DNA of 64,000 nucleotides from Vibrio sp. UCD-FRSSP16_30 (lineage in GTDB: Bacteria; Pseudomonadota; Gammaproteobacteria; Enterobacterales; Vibrionaceae): positions 62,001 through 126,000 of the forward strand of contig NZ_LZFW01000035.1 in assembly GCF_001676025.1 (NCBI RefSeq), written 5' to 3'. The translations under genes and the position numbers were made by a program. The notes beneath the pieces are model-generated. The model did not search any database. It was not told the DNA's origin and saw only the letters and a program-made list of their open reading frames with translations. Shown one piece after another: positions 37,473 to 46,294 of the stretch; positions within the stretch are counted from its first letter, which is position 1, and the number at the start of each line of letters is the position of its first letter.

Positions 37473-38635
37473 ACTGTCACCTTCTTAGCTACGTCATCAT
37501 TACTGTGTACAGATTTCGTTTTATTGACCTTACTATGTAAGGTCTTACTTCGGTCACTGATAAAACCAATGACACCTTTTGGAAAGTACATAGTTGATAA
37601 GACAAATAGCCCACCTAGTGCAAATAACCACACTTCAGGAAACTCAACCGTAAACCAACTTTTTGCATAGTTAATAATTAATGCCCCAACAATGGCACCA
37701 AACAATGTTGCTCGACCTCCCAACGCAACCCAAACAACAATTTCAATTGAGTTTAGTGGTGCAAATTCACCTGGATTTATAATGCCAACTTGTGGCACGT
37801 ATAAAGCACCTGCAACTCCGGCAATAATGGCTGATAACACAAAGATCCATAATTTAATGCCATCAACGTCATACCCCATAAATCGTGTACGAGATTCTGT
37901 ATCACGAATAGCCATTGCCACTCGACCTAAACGGCTAGTGACAACCATTCGACATACAATGTAGCTAATCATCAATGCAATACCGGTACTCATAAATAGC
38001 ACTAATTTCGTCATATCACTTTGTAAACTAAATCCTAAAATATCCTTAAAATCGGTTAGACCATTGTTACCACCAAAACCCATCTCATTTCGGAAAAATG
38101 CAAGCATTAGCGCATAGGTCAAAGCTTGAGTCATTATTGATAAATAAACGCCAGATACACGGGAGCGGAAGGCCAGATAACCAAACACATAAGCCAATAT
38201 CGCAGGGATCAAAACAACCATGGCGCACGCAACCCAAAAATGGTCAAAACCTAACCAGAACCAAGGCAATTCTTGCCAATTAAGAAATACCATGAAGTCA
38301 GGAAGGATGGGGTCGCCATATACACCGCGATCGCCTATTTGACGCATTAAGTACATACCCATCGCATAGCCACCAATAGCAAAGAAAGCACCATGACCTA
38401 AGCTTAATATTCCGAGGTAGCCCCATACTAAATCCAAAGCCAGAGCAAGCATGGCGTAACTTAAATACTTACCCATTAATGAAACCGTAAAAGTTTCAAC
38501 GTGCAGAGGATGTCCGCTTGGTAGTAATAGGTTTGCTAGCGGAACAAAGATAACAGCAGCAAAAATCGCTAGCAGTGTTAACTGTCCACCTCTATCCCCT
38601 TGAATTGAAGAAAGAACAAAAGATTTCGAACGCAT
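37469..38635 (-). CDS. urtC: Urea ABC transporter permease UrtC
   Basis: 388 residues from ATG 38635, with AAGGAG six bases upstream; an in-frame start 11 codons earlier lies inside urtB. LivM-family permease with about ten hydrophobic segments and the conserved WGYLGILSLGHGAFFAIGGY block (about 72-91) and LGGRATLFGAIVGA near the end. C-terminal tail is hydrophilic. Pairs with UrtB in the inner membrane. Confidence 0.92.
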   Translation of the reverse strand: MRSKSFVLSSIQGDRGGQLTLLAIFAAVIFVPLANLLLPSGHPLHVETFTVSLMGKYLSYAMLALALDLVWGYLGILSLGHGAFFAIGGYAMGMYLMRQIGDRGVYGDPILPDFMVFLNWQELPWFWLGFDHFWVACAMVVLIPAILAYVFGYLAFRSRVSGVYLSIMTQALTYALMLAFFRNEMGFGGNNGLTDFKDILGFSLQSDMTKLVLFMSTGIALMISYIVCRMVVTSRLGRVAMAIRDTESRTRFMGYDVDGIKLWIFVLSAIIAGVAGALYVPQVGIINPGEFAPLNSIEIVVWVALGGRATLFGAIVGALIINYAKSWFTVEFPEVWLFALGGLFVLSTMYFPKGVIGFISDRSKTLHSKVNKTKSVHSNDDVAKKVTV

Positions 38636-38645
38636 ACTGGTCTCC

Positions 38646-40274
38646 TTAGCTCTCAGCCGCACGACCACGTTGAGGGAACAACCCTCTCGGACGCTTTTGA
38701 ATAAATAAAATAATGAAAACTAGAACTAAAATTTTGGCCAATACTGCACCAGCCCAAGGTTCAAGCACTTTATTAAATAGCCCTAAACTTAGACCCGCGA
38801 CCAAGGTTCCCCATAAATTACCTACACCACCAAATACAACCACCATGAATGAATCAATAATGTAAGCCTGACCCATATTAGGGCCTACGTTGGTGAGTTG
38901 AGAAAGAGCCACACCAGCAATGCCTGCCACTCCCGAACCTAAACCAAAGGTCAAAGCATCAACACGCTCTGAGCGAATCCCCATTGCTCGAGCCATACCT
39001 CTATTTTGTGAAACAGCTCGAACTTGCAAGCCCAATGGTGTTTTCTTCAAAACCATTAATAATCCCCAAAATACCAGTCCACAAAATAAAACAATGTATA
39101 AACGGTTATAGGTAAGAGAGAGCATTGGGTTTATTTCTAGTGCGCCAGACATCCACTCAGGAGTACTAACGGAGCGATTAAGTGGGGAAAAGATAGAACG
39201 AACAGCTTGCTGTAAAATTAGGCTGATACCAAAAGTCGCCAATAATGTTTCTAATGGGCGACCATAAAGATGGCGAATAACACTTCTTTCAATCACAATT
39301 CCGACCAAACCAGCAACAATAAATGCTGCAGGGATTGAAACTAGCAAGGCTACTCCGATATGGTTTGGCATTAATTGTTGAATAACATACGCCGTATAGG
39401 CACCAATCATAATTAACTCGCCATGAGCCATATTGATGACTCCCATTACTCCAAAAGTAATCGCAAGACCAATACCAGCAAGAACTAAAACTGAGCCCAT
39501 ACTCAAACCAAAGAAAGCGGTTTCAAGACCAGAATAAAGGGATTGTGATTGCTGATATTGAGTTAAAGAAAGGTTTGCAGCCTTTAGGATGGCAGGGTCT
39601 TCAGTTTCAGATAAAACGTGATTCAGTGTTTCGGCAACTATAGGTAGCTTATACTGTGCAACTGTTTCTATAGCTAAAATTCGTTCATCCTTCGAGCCAG
39701 TTATGTCTTGAGATAAGTGAATAGCCATAGACAGCTTAATCATCTCAATAACACGCTTATCTTCCTCAATACTAAGTCGTTCAGAAATAGTGCTGAGTAG
39801 CTCCTTATCATCTGTACCTAGAAGCTCCATTATTGCGTTATAACGTATATGACTATCGGAACTATTAATCCCTAATACTGCAAGTTGTAAGCGAATTTCT
39901 TTTCTTAGACGATTGTTTACTCGAACTTTTTTTAATTGACGACTATTTTCAATCGCAACTATTTGTTCGCTCCAAGCTGAAGTAGCTTCTGTTGCTGTTT
40001 TTACATTTGTGGTGATATAGAGTGATTGTTGATTGGAGCTTAATGATGGGTTCAAGTAATACAGATTACCTGCAAGCCAAGCATTAAGTACTGTTTGCGC
40101 GATTTCTGCTTGTTGATTATTTACAAGCCATGCAATAGCCTGTTGTTTCTGCGCATTTTTCTTACCAATTAATGCTTTTTCAAAGCTAGACAAATCTGTA
40201 ATTGCTGCCCAACTAATATTCATTGAAACCAGTAACAATGCTACTACTCTCAATATGATCCATACATTTCTCAT
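38646..40274 (-). CDS. urtB: Urea ABC transporter permease UrtB
   Basis: 542 residues. It begins with a signal-like helix (1-23, ending ISWAA) and a hydrophilic helical domain of about 220 residues, the extra N-terminal part that distinguishes UrtB from plain LivH permeases. Then a LivH-type permease with GLAITFGVMGVINMAHGE and VFGGVGNLWGTLVAG. The stop is 10 bp from the urtC start. A 119-bp gap with a perfect palindrome separates it from urtA. Confidence 0.9.
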   Translation of the reverse strand: MRNVWIILRVVALLLVSMNISWAAITDLSSFEKALIGKKNAQKQQAIAWLVNNQQAEIAQTVLNAWLAGNLYYLNPSLSSNQQSLYITTNVKTATEATSAWSEQIVAIENSRQLKKVRVNNRLRKEIRLQLAVLGINSSDSHIRYNAIMELLGTDDKELLSTISERLSIEEDKRVIEMIKLSMAIHLSQDITGSKDERILAIETVAQYKLPIVAETLNHVLSETEDPAILKAANLSLTQYQQSQSLYSGLETAFFGLSMGSVLVLAGIGLAITFGVMGVINMAHGELIMIGAYTAYVIQQLMPNHIGVALLVSIPAAFIVAGLVGIVIERSVIRHLYGRPLETLLATFGISLILQQAVRSIFSPLNRSVSTPEWMSGALEINPMLSLTYNRLYIVLFCGLVFWGLLMVLKKTPLGLQVRAVSQNRGMARAMGIRSERVDALTFGLGSGVAGIAGVALSQLTNVGPNMGQAYIIDSFMVVVFGGVGNLWGTLVAGLSLGLFNKVLEPWAGAVLAKILVLVFIILFIQKRPRGLFPQRGRAAES

Positions 40275-40358
40275 GACCTACGTCCTTGATCAACCGAGCC
40301 TTTTATTGGAATTAGATAGACTTGGGAGATGCCTGTTTTTTGCTCGGATACAACGAAA

Positions 40359-40382
40359 AGGTGCTCTAGATCTAGAGCACCT
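40359..40382 (-). repeat. Perfect 24-bp palindrome in the urtA-urtB gap
   Basis: Arms AGGTGCTCTAGA and its exact complement with no loop base between them (12 + 12 bp); on the transcript it is followed by TTTT and then CG. It starts 11 bp after the urtA stop. It could be a partial terminator or a 3' mRNA stabiliser that gives more binding protein than permease, a common layout in ABC operons. The short T-run argues against full termination. Confidence 0.7.
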
Positions 40383-40393
40383 GACACGGTAAA

Positions 40394-41680
40394 TTAATTG
40401 CTACCGGCACACTTCTTAGTTTCAATATTGAATGCACCACATGAGAAAGGTTTAGACCAGCTAGAGAATAATTTGGCTGATTCTGGTAAATAATCTGACC
40501 ATGCATCTCCCGCAACTAAGCCCGTTGTTTCCCATACAACATCAAATTGACCATCATCTTGAATTTCACCAATCAACACAGGTTTAGTTATATGGTGATT
40601 AGGCATCATGGTTGAATAACCACCTGTTAGATTTGGGACAGAAACACCAATCAAAGCATCTTGAACCGCTTCAGCATCAGTGGTGCCTGCATTAGTTACT
40701 GCTTGAACCCACATATTAAATCCAATGTAATGTGCTTCCATTGGATCGTTAGTCACTCTAGATTCATTCTTTATAAACTTATGCCAAGCTTCAATGAATT
40801 CACTATTTTCAGTAGTATCGACACTCATGAAATAGTTCCAAGCAGCCAAGTGACCAACTAAAGGTTTTGTATCCATACCAGATAATTCTTCCTCACCAAC
40901 AGAGAAAGCAATAACTGGAATATCTTCAGAAGAAACGCCTTGTGCACCTAATTCTTTATAGAAAGGGACGTTTGCATCTCCGTTAATGGTAGAAACAACC
41001 GCAGTTTGTTTACCTTCTGAACCAAACTTTTTAATATCAGACACAATTGACTGCCAATCAGAATGACCAAATGGTGTGTAGTTAATCATGATATCTTCAG
41101 CTGCAACGCCTTTGCTGTGCAGATAAGACTCTAGAATTTTATTCGTTGTACGTGGATAAACATAATCCGTACCGGCAAGAACCCAACGCTCTACTTCAAG
41201 CTCATCCATCAAATAATCTACAGCAGGAATTGCCTGCTGGTTTGGCGCTGCACCTGTGTAAAATACGTTTTTAGAAGACTCTTCACCTTCATATTGCACT
41301 GGATAAAATAAAATACTATTCAGCTCTTCAAACACCGGTAGCATTGATTTTCGTGATACAGATGTCCAACCACCAAAAACAACATCAACTTTCTCTTTCT
41401 CAATCAGTTCACGTGCTTTCTCTGCAAATAACGGCCAATTTGATGCAGGATCGACAACAACAGCTTCTAATTTTTTACCTAATAACCCACCTTTTTTGTT
41501 CTGCTCATCAACTAACATTAAAACAGTATCTTTTAATGTGGTTTCACTAATTGCCATCGTTCCAGATAAGGAATGCAAAACACCAACTTTAATCGTATCT
41601 TCTTCTGCAAAAGCAGCACCGGTAGAAAGTGCTAGGGTGCTACATAGCGTAGCGAGTGTTAAATTGAACTTCTTGTTCAT
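40394..41680 (-). CDS. urtA: Urea ABC transporter substrate-binding protein UrtA
   Basis: 428 residues with a Sec signal peptide (cleavage after TGAAFA, about residue 25). The mature protein is a type I periplasmic-binding-protein fold: VGVLHSLSGTMAISE, FPVQYEGEESSKNVFYTG and HYIGFNMWVQAV are UrtA/FmdD-like blocks. It binds urea, or possibly short amides, outside the inner membrane; the downstream urease genes favour urea. First gene of the 13-gene operon, with GGAG before the ATG and a sigma-54 promoter about 30 nt upstream of the start. Confidence 0.92.
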   Translation of the reverse strand: MNKKFNLTLATLCSTLALSTGAAFAEEDTIKVGVLHSLSGTMAISETTLKDTVLMLVDEQNKKGGLLGKKLEAVVVDPASNWPLFAEKARELIEKEKVDVVFGGWTSVSRKSMLPVFEELNSILFYPVQYEGEESSKNVFYTGAAPNQQAIPAVDYLMDELEVERWVLAGTDYVYPRTTNKILESYLHSKGVAAEDIMINYTPFGHSDWQSIVSDIKKFGSEGKQTAVVSTINGDANVPFYKELGAQGVSSEDIPVIAFSVGEEELSGMDTKPLVGHLAAWNYFMSVDTTENSEFIEAWHKFIKNESRVTNDPMEAHYIGFNMWVQAVTNAGTTDAEAVQDALIGVSVPNLTGGYSTMMPNHHITKPVLIGEIQDDGQFDVVWETTGLVAGDAWSDYLPESAKLFSSWSKPFSCGAFNIETKKCAGSN

Positions 41681-41720
41681 TATGTGAACTCCATTTATGC
41701 ATTATTATTCATATCAAATA

Positions 41721-41738
41721 AAGCAAAAAGAGTGCCAA
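41721..41738 (-). promoter_or_regulatory. Sigma-54 (RpoN) promoter of urtA
   Basis: Reverse strand TTGGCACTCTTTTTGCTT. -24 element TTGGCAC (41732-41738), -12 element TTGC (41723-41726), with GG and GC separated by exactly 10 bp. This is close to the full consensus. Predicted start near 41711 gives a leader of about 30 nt before the urtA ATG. Confidence 0.88.
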
Positions 41739-41823
41739 AGTGTAAAAGGTCAAAAAGCTCATTTTTAACCCTTATTTTTCAAGCGGTTAATTAAGTAACT
41801 CTTCTTATGCACATATATACCAA

Positions 41824-41840
41824 TGCATCACATTAGTGCG
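41824..41840 (-). promoter_or_regulatory. Candidate NtrC (GlnG) enhancer site
   Basis: Reverse strand CGCACTAATGTGATGCA agrees at 13 of 17 positions with the classical NtrC site TGCACTAAAATGGTGCA. Its centre is about 120 bp upstream of the predicted sigma-54 start, a normal enhancer distance. A further TGCAC/GTGCA inverted pair lies at 41881-41911. Confidence 0.55.
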
Positions 41841-41880
41841 ACAGTCCTCATATTGACCCAAGATGAGGATTATTTTACTA

Positions 41881-41911
41881 ATGCACGAGTAATATATTCA
41901 AATTGGTGCAT
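41881..41911. repeat. Inverted ATGCAC/GTGCAT pair upstream of urtA
   Basis: Arms ATGCAC (41881-41886) and GTGCAT (41906-41911) separated by 19 bp. Each arm is an NtrC-type half-site, but the spacing is too wide for one normal dimer site. It directly adjoins the direct repeat at the comF terminus. A second stem, TCCTCAT (41845-41851) with ATGAGGA (41863-41869), lies between this pair and the NtrC-like site. Confidence 0.4.
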
Positions 41912-41918
41912 GATCTTT

Positions 41919-41941
41919 ATCTAGCCCTCATAAAACAGGCT
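41919..41941. repeat. Direct repeat copy B at the 3' end of comF
   Basis: Matches copy A (30077-30099) at 22 of 23 positions; weaker identity (ATC) continues six bases outward on the left. It covers the last comF codons (KPVL, stop). As the native gene end, it is likely the original copy. Confidence 0.8.
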
Positions 41942-42686
41942 TAGATGCTCTGCAAATACAGTAAACATCAATTCTTTGTACGCCTTGTTTTCTAAGTAGT
42001 AGGCAGATTTCAGAGACAGTGCTTCCGGTGGTCACCACGTCATCGAGTAAGGCTATGTGAGGTTGGTTTTTAATTTTCTCTTTCATTTTAGAGGATAACT
42101 GGAAAGCACTTTTTAGGTTCATTAAACGCTGGCGACGATTAAGACCCATTTGGTTTCGTGTCATTTTGGTGCGTTTGACTGCATTTGGTAGGTATTGTAT
42201 TGCGGGTTGCAGTGGGGACTTAGCAGCAAGCTGCTGCGTAAGGTAACGAGCAAGGTAATCACTTTGATTAAAGCCTCGTTGCAGTTGTCTGCGCCAATGC
42301 AGCGGTATTGACAATAAAATAGGCGCTGGTGATGTGATGTCTCGGCTAAGTAATGTAGCCAACTCTCGTGCATGCCATACCTGACGGTGATACTTAAGCC
42401 CTTGCACATATTTTGATAAGGGCGCTTGATAGTCTCCAACACAAAAAAGCTTATCCCAAGCTGGCGGATTAGAGATACAAATACCACAGCGCGCCATAGG
42501 GGTTGGCGTAGTAATTCCACACATTTCACAGCGCGATACTGCGTCAAATAGCTGATAGCATTCATGGCACCACTTATGTTTTTCATGCTGCGAATTGCCC
42601 TTATTTGGTAAAGGCTGATGGCATTCATAGCAATTTGATCCCAGTAGCTCAAATGCAATGCACGACAGTTTGTTAGTGAGACGCAC
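41928..42686 (-). CDS. comF: ComF/GntX-family phosphoribosyltransferase-like protein
   Basis: 252 residues. The N-terminal third has paired Cys zinc-finger motifs (CYEC, CHEC, CEMC, CGIC). The C-terminal part has the PRPP-binding loop IALLDDVVTTGSTVSE (about 211-226) and the MTRNQMGLNRRQR basic stretch. Homologues take part in DNA uptake in competent bacteria and in use of external DNA as nutrient. Start is a GTG at 42686; divergent from bioH. Its 3' terminus is the target-like repeat of the urea block. Confidence 0.9.
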   Translation of the reverse strand: MRLTNKLSCIAFELLGSNCYECHQPLPNKGNSQHEKHKWCHECYQLFDAVSRCEMCGITTPTPMARCGICISNPPAWDKLFCVGDYQAPLSKYVQGLKYHRQVWHARELATLLSRDITSPAPILLSIPLHWRRQLQRGFNQSDYLARYLTQQLAAKSPLQPAIQYLPNAVKRTKMTRNQMGLNRRQRLMNLKSAFQLSSKMKEKIKNQPHIALLDDVVTTGSTVSEICLLLRKQGVQRIDVYCICRASKPVL

Positions 42687-42810
42687 TAGATATTGAGTTA
42701 ATTGTCGATTTCCAATAATCTTCCCTTATCGTCAACAGGTTCTAACATTACTTTTAGCTTACTTTCTATCGATAAGGGGTTTAAAAGGGTATGAAATATA
42801 GGTGAAATGG

Positions 42811-43575
42811 ATGAGTTTAAGCACAAAGCTACATTGGGATATTTACGGTAAAGGTGAAAACCTAATACTTATCCATGGTTGGGGAATGAATGGCGCTGTG
42901 TGGCAGCAAGTTGTTGAGGAGCTTAGCCAGTATTTTTGTGTTCATGTTGTTGATCTTCCAGGGTATGGTCACAGCCATCAAGTGCAAAGCCACTCTCTTG
43001 CTGAAATTGCGACCGCAGTATTAGAAGATGCACCTGAAAAAGCGATCTGGCTTGGCTGGTCTTTAGGTGGATTAGTTGCAACTCATGTGGCGCTACATCA
43101 CCCTGAGCGAGTTTTAAAACTAATTACCCTAGCAAGCTCACCAAGATTCTCAGCCGAAGGACGTTTATGGCGCGGTATTGATCCAAAAGTACTCAATGAC
43201 TTTACTCATCAGCTAACTAATGACTTTCAAGGCACTATAGAGCGTTTTATGGCTCTGCAGGCAATGGGTAGCCCTTCCGCAAGGCAAGACGTTAAACAAC
43301 TTAAAAGTGTTGTCCTATCCCGTCCTATGCCGAATCCAAAGGCGCTTCATTTAGGATTAGAACTACTGGCAACAATAGATTATCGTCAGCAGCTCAATGA
43401 GATTACCGTGCCTATACATCGCTTGTATGGACGATTAGATGGGTTAGTGCCGGTCAAGGTCGCGGCAGTTTTAGATAAGCAGCTTCAAGCACAATCGCAT
43501 ATATTTAAGGCCTCCTCTCACGCACCATTTATGAGTGAAAAACAGGCCTTTTGCGAATTAATACAACAGCTGTAA
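42811..43575 (+). CDS. bioH: Pimeloyl-ACP methyl ester carboxylesterase BioH
   Basis: 254 residues from ATG 42811 (AGGTG upstream); a GTG three codons earlier is less likely. Alpha/beta hydrolase: oxyanion loop HGWGMNGAVW (about 22-31), nucleophile Ser in GWSLGG, Asp in YGRLDGLVP and His in SSHAPFMS. It removes the methyl group from pimeloyl-ACP methyl ester in biotin synthesis. It ends 5 bp from convergent cysQ, with no terminator between them. Confidence 0.92.
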   Translation: MSLSTKLHWDIYGKGENLILIHGWGMNGAVWQQVVEELSQYFCVHVVDLPGYGHSHQVQSHSLAEIATAVLEDAPEKAIWLGWSLGGLVATHVALHHPERVLKLITLASSPRFSAEGRLWRGIDPKVLNDFTHQLTNDFQGTIERFMALQAMGSPSARQDVKQLKSVVLSRPMPNPKALHLGLELLATIDYRQQLNEITVPIHRLYGRLDGLVPVKVAAVLDKQLQAQSHIFKASSHAPFMSEKQAFCELIQQL

Positions 43576-43580
43576 CAATA

Positions 43581-44399
43581 CTAATCTTGGGTGAGTATTT
43601 CATTCCAAGGAAGCTTGCGATCGCCAATAACAATAAAGTTAGGGTTCTCAAGCGTTTCACGTAAATTGTAAGAAAGAGGCGCGAGTTTAGTATCAAGAAT
43701 GCTACCGCCCGCCTCTTCAACAATGCACTGTGTGGCGGCCGTATCCCACTCTCCTGTTGGTCCTAAACGCAGGTAACAGTCAGCGCTGCCTTCCGCAACC
43801 AAACAAGCTTTGAGTGCCGCAGAGCCTAAAGGAATCAGTTCATAATTCCAATTATTGCTCATTCGATCGGTGATACGGTTAATATCCTGACGGCGACTAA
43901 TCGCGATGGCGACATTTTGCTTTGGTAGTTCATGGGTGTGTGTATTGATACGAATATGTTCATCCATATTCGGAATTTTCCACGCACCTTTGCCATGATA
44001 TGCGTAATAAACCACACCTGAGACCGGAGCATAAACTACCCCCATCACTGGTTTATTGTTCTCAACCAGAGCAATAATCGTGGCAAAATCACCACTACGA
44101 GCAATAAATTCTTGGGTCCCATCAAGAGGATCCACCAGCCAATAACGCTCCCACTGCTCACGCTCAGCTAAGCTAACATCGGCATCTTCTTCAGATAACA
44201 CGGGGATATTAGGAGTAAGTTCAGGCAAGCGCTCCATAATCAACTTATGCGCTGCTAAATCTGCACTAGTGACTGGCGTATCGTCCGATTTAATGAATTC
44301 TTCGTAATCACGCTTTTGATAGATATCGAGGATCAGTTGACCTGCTGAACGTGCAATTTCGATAACATTAGGCAATAAATGGGAAAGGTCTTGTCTCAT
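43581..44399 (-). CDS. cysQ: 3'(2'),5'-bisphosphate nucleotidase CysQ
   Basis: 272-residue Mg-dependent, Li-sensitive phosphatase that recycles PAP from sulfate assimilation. Inositol-monophosphatase-fold motifs: DPLDGTQEF (metal site, about 90-98) and WDTAATQCIVEEAGG (second site). TAATG overlap with the nudE stop; the nudE-cysQ pair is typical. Confidence 0.95.
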   Translation of the reverse strand: MRQDLSHLLPNVIEIARSAGQLILDIYQKRDYEEFIKSDDTPVTSADLAAHKLIMERLPELTPNIPVLSEEDADVSLAEREQWERYWLVDPLDGTQEFIARSGDFATIIALVENNKPVMGVVYAPVSGVVYYAYHGKGAWKIPNMDEHIRINTHTHELPKQNVAIAISRRQDINRITDRMSNNWNYELIPLGSAALKACLVAEGSADCYLRLGPTGEWDTAATQCIVEEAGGSILDTKLAPLSYNLRETLENPNFIVIGDRKLPWNEILTQD

Positions 44400-44962
44400 T
44401 ATTGTTCATCCTTTAACTGAGCAAAATGACGCTGTGCCAACATCAGAGCACTGATACTGCGAGCCTCACAAAAATCCATATGTGAAAGTAATTCATCAGC
44501 TTGAGCAAGTGGCCAACGCACTAAAGTTAATGGCTCAGGCTCATCCCCAATTAAGGTTTCTGGGTATAAGTCTGTAGCAACAAATAAGGTCATCTTGCTT
44601 GAAAAATAAGACGGAGCCAGAATCACCTGTTTTAAAGGCGTAAACTGCTTGGCACCGAAACCGATTTCTTCTTTCAGCTCTCGATTGGCAGCCTCAACCT
44701 CAGTCTCTCCAGCATCAATCAAACCCTTAGGGAAACCTAGCTCATAGCTTTCGGTACCAGCGGCGTATTCTCTAATCAGGAGCAAGTCTCCATCGGCAGT
44801 TAAAGGCACAATCATTACAGCATCGCGACCACTAGGACGCATTCGCTCATAGGTACGGCGCTCTCCATTAGAAAATTCTAGATCTAAAGCCTCAATGCTA
44901 AAGAGACGCGAGCGCGCAACTTCTGCTTTGTGTAAAATCTTTGGCTTTCTATTGCCTGCCAT
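44399..44962 (-). CDS. nudE: ADP compounds hydrolase NudE
   Basis: 187-residue Nudix enzyme that hydrolyses ADP-ribose, Ap3A and NADH. The Nudix box (GFPKGLIDAGE then RELKEEIGF) spans about 78-100. Family-specific N-terminus before the box. Overlaps cysQ by 1 bp and lies 55 bp after gspN. Confidence 0.93.
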   Translation of the reverse strand: MAGNRKPKILHKAEVARSRLFSIEALDLEFSNGERRTYERMRPSGRDAVMIVPLTADGDLLLIREYAAGTESYELGFPKGLIDAGETEVEAANRELKEEIGFGAKQFTPLKQVILAPSYFSSKMTLFVATDLYPETLIGDEPEPLTLVRWPLAQADELLSHMDFCEARSISALMLAQRHFAQLKDEQ

Positions 44963-45017
44963 ACTTGTTAGCCTCTTAAAAATTCACCAATACAAACATT
45001 ACCTTAAAAGCAAAAAA

Positions 45018-45791
45018 TCACAACTTACCAGAGTATACAAATGGGTAGTGTCCTTCCCCATCCGGCTTACCTAGCCATTGTAATTGATCCCCTAGTTTTT
45101 TAGGGAACTCAGCGCCCGGCTTAAACCATGCATCAAGATCGTAAGTCATGCTTGGGCTCAAAGAAGCGCTAAACTGGCTAGAAACCTGAGCGGTTTCCTG
45201 ACTTCCTTTGGCACTTAACTGACTATCAACACAATTCACATCTGAAATAATAGTGCCTAAATCTAAGTCGCCTAGTGGAGAAGATACCTTACTTTGATTC
45301 CATACCAGGTTAGCCGTACCCGTTTTACACCATGGTGATGCGTACTCGTAATCTTTTAGTACCAAATCAAGCTGGCCATCAGCCGTGACTGGCGCTGGAA
45401 TAGTGACATGTTTTAATACTTGCTTAGCTGGCATAGAGAGCACCAAGTTACTCGCATAAGGGCCACTAAACCCATAGCCAATAGTGCCTCGACCGGTTAA
45501 ATCTAGCTCGCTATTACGACCTAATCGAACATTTAACTCCGCCTTGCCTTGAAATAATTTCCAAACTTGCAGATCCCAATTAACCTCACCAAAGCCATAC
45601 TGCTGCCAAGTGACACGTTTGGCGGTGCCTTGCCATAACGAACCACTAACACCAGAGATAGTCAGCCCATTAATACGAGGCAGTTGCTCTATTGCAAACT
45701 TTGCAGGTAAGTTAACGATGACACTGCATACAAAAACAATAAGCAGTAAAAAACTGTAGCCAAAGAGCTTTTTAAAACTGATACCAAACAT
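45018..45791 (-). CDS. gspN: Type II secretion system protein N
   Basis: 257 residues with one N-terminal transmembrane helix (about 10-30) and a periplasmic beta-rich remainder (RINGLTISGVSGSLWQGTA is the family block). Accessory part of the inner-membrane platform, not required in all systems. Last gene of the gsp operon; it overlaps the gspM stop by 1 bp. Confidence 0.88.
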   Translation of the reverse strand: MFGISFKKLFGYSFLLLIVFVCSVIVNLPAKFAIEQLPRINGLTISGVSGSLWQGTAKRVTWQQYGFGEVNWDLQVWKLFQGKAELNVRLGRNSELDLTGRGTIGYGFSGPYASNLVLSMPAKQVLKHVTIPAPVTADGQLDLVLKDYEYASPWCKTGTANLVWNQSKVSSPLGDLDLGTIISDVNCVDSQLSAKGSQETAQVSSQFSASLSPSMTYDLDAWFKPGAEFPKKLGDQLQWLGKPDGEGHYPFVYSGKL

Positions 45792-46294
45792 TAACTACCT
45801 GCTCTCTTAAACTGTAATCGGTTGATTTCTACGACACCTGATTTATCAGAATTATTGATGTCTAAAAACGCAACATCAATACCCTTTTCTTGGCGTAGAT
45901 ACAGTAACCAGTTCATTAATCGATTAAACGAAACTGGCTGAACCCAAACTTGCACCATATCATCACGAGGCTGAAGTCGAATTAGCTCAATTTTAAAGCG
46001 TCGTGTTGATGTGGATATCAGCTGATTTAGCGGTTGATTAGATATCGATGGCACATTACTGGTCTTACGTAATTCAGTAATGGTATTGGCTTCTTTTTGT
46101 ACCCAACCTAGTAGCTGAGTCTCATTAACCAATCGAGTCTGAGCCAGCTCACTTTTTTCTTTTAGGGGGGCAAAGCCACCCCAATACAGCAAACCAGCAA
46201 GGCCAAAACCAATCGCAATAATCAGCATTCGCTGTTCTCTAAGGCTAATGCTATTCCAATAACCTAATATGGATTCTTGTAATCTTCGCATCAT
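45791..46294 (-). CDS. gspM: Type II secretion system protein M
   Basis: 167 residues: short cytoplasmic N-terminus with SLREQRML, transmembrane helix about 24-42, and a periplasmic ferredoxin-like domain. Inner-membrane platform partner of GspL, stabilising GspE at the membrane. The start ATGATG overlaps the gspL stop. Confidence 0.9.
   Translation of the reverse strand: MMRRLQESILGYWNSISLREQRMLIIAIGFGLAGLLYWGGFAPLKEKSELAQTRLVNETQLLGWVQKEANTITELRKTSNVPSISNQPLNQLISTSTRRFKIELIRLQPRDDMVQVWVQPVSFNRLMNWLLYLRQEKGIDVAFLDINNSDKSGVVEINRLQFKRAGS

Noticed and set aside
30000..41930. Genomic island with its own integrase or tRNA attachment site
   Set aside because: No integrase, transposase or tRNA gene is present; the only support is the 23-bp repeat, so I report insertion as a hypothesis only.
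42161..42658. 165-codon reverse reading frame inside comF
   Set aside because: Other frame of comF; the comF frame has zinc-finger Cys pairs and the PRPP loop, this one has nothing.
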